From an uncultured Phascolarctobacterium sp. (lineage in GTDB: Bacteria; Bacillota; Negativicutes; Acidaminococcales; Acidaminococcaceae), in contig UQWU01000071.1 of assembly GCA_900544885.1 (NCBI GenBank), positions 1-5,154 of the forward strand: a DNA stretch of 5,154 nt. The letters run 5' to 3'. Positions 4,664-5,154 of this stretch are shown here, piece by piece (position 1 is the stretch's first letter; every line of letters begins with the position of its first letter). The notes beneath the pieces were generated by a model. It saw only the letters and a program-made list of their open reading frames with translations, was not told where the DNA came from and did no database searches. The position numbers were made by a program, and so were the translations under genes.

Positions 4664-5154
4664 CTGAATTGCAATAAGAAATTGCACACTTTTTAAAAAT
4701 CAAGTTGCATAAATCTTATCAAGCTCATTCTCGAATAGATCATCAGGTGATTTGTATCCGAGTATTTTCCTGGGTAACAAATTACACCAATCTGCTGTCA
4801 ACAGAATATCATCAGAAGTATATTTGCCTATTCTCTTTCCTTTAGGAATAAATCTTCTTAAAAGACCATTGTGACGTTCGTTAGAACCTCTTTCCCATGA
4901 ACTGTAAGGGTGGGCAAAGTATACTTTTGTCTTTGTGTTATCTTCAAGCTTTGCGAGTTCAGCAAATTCACTACCGTTATCACTTGTTATAGTTTTGAAT
5001 ATCTGGCTAAACTTATCGCCATAGTAATTTTTCAAGTATTCCATAGCTTTACTAACGGAAGATGTTGTTTTTCCTTCGATTTTAATGGCTATGTACTTGC
5101 GTGTAAGACGTTCTACAAGAGTTAATATAACGTTATCACTCTTGCTTTTACTGC
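4664..5154 (-). mobile_element. IS30-family insertion sequence, 3' portion (right copy)
   Basis: Reverse-complement counterpart of the left copy, running off the right edge, so the two copies point towards each other. The outer 361 bases (4794-5154) match the left copy exactly; mismatches are at 4793, 4705, 4694, 4681 and 4666, after which similarity ends at about 4664. The end carries GCAAT-aagaa-ATTGC, part of the probable terminal repeat. Confidence 0.85.
4700..5152 (-). CDS. IS30-family DDE transposase, C-terminal part (5' truncated by window edge)
   Basis: Second copy of the transposase, open to the right edge of the window, so its start is not visible. The visible 150 residues are the same as in the left copy except the last one (Thr instead of Ala); the mismatch at 4793 is silent. 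It shows the Asp and Glu of the catalytic triad with the 33-residue IS30 spacing (TSDNGSEF and SNERHNG). Nothing in the visible part is damaged, so this copy may be active if its 5' half is intact. The stop lies about 36 bases before the IS end, and the terminator at 4598-4631 lies further downstream. Confidence 0.9.
   Translation of the reverse strand, partial: SKSKSDNVILTLVERLTRKYIAIKIEGKTTSSVSKAMEYLKNYYGDKFSQIFKTITSDNGSEFAELAKLEDNTKTKVYFAHPYSSWERGSNERHNGLLRRFIPKGKRIGKYTSDDILLTADWCNLLPRKILGYKSPDDLFENELDKIYAT

Noticed and set aside
1..5154. IS30-flanked composite transposon
   Set aside because: The enclosed rnpB, glycosyltransferase and wall hydrolase look like resident chromosomal genes, and outer IS ends and target duplications are not visible.

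Overview
This AT-rich window most likely comes from a Bacillota chromosome or metagenome contig. The guess of Negativicutes rests on a class A-looking RNase P RNA, a low-GC genome and the style of a secreted NlpC/P60 protein with an N-terminal peptidoglycan-binding domain; the lineage call is weak. Apart from the left-hand insertion sequence, every gene lies on the minus strand.

Layout, read right to left as the minus-strand genes are transcribed: a partial IS30-family transposase with its IS end (5154-4664); a strong orphan terminator (about 4631-4598); some 420 bases of AT-rich non-coding DNA holding one 12-bp inverted repeat; an extended -10 promoter and a hairpin-rich leader (4181-4029); rnpB, the RNase P RNA (about 4028-3675), with its terminator; a DPM1/GtrB-type membrane glycosyltransferase (3592-2660); a secreted peptidoglycan hydrolase with its own near-consensus promoter and a tetraloop terminator (2609-1827); then an accessory zone.

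The accessory zone holds a 233-residue protein with a GC-rich, acidic, phage-head-like N-terminal half and an AT-rich C-terminal domain that resembles a small RNase toxin. It overlaps a very acidic 65-residue protein that looks like its immunity partner. The first gene starts almost inside the neighbour's terminator, so it is probably the 3' remnant of a larger phage-borne gene. Further left come two hairpins, a truncated tnpV reading frame that stops at what looks like another IS end, and a second partial IS30 copy on the plus strand.

The two window ends are reverse complements of each other: the outer 361 bases are identical and five mismatches follow before the copies diverge. This is either a true pair of inverted IS30 copies facing each other or, at the very ends, collapsed repeat sequence from assembly. 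The rnpB, glycosyltransferase and hydrolase genes look like resident chromosomal genes; the toxin pair, tnpV remnant and IS copies look acquired.
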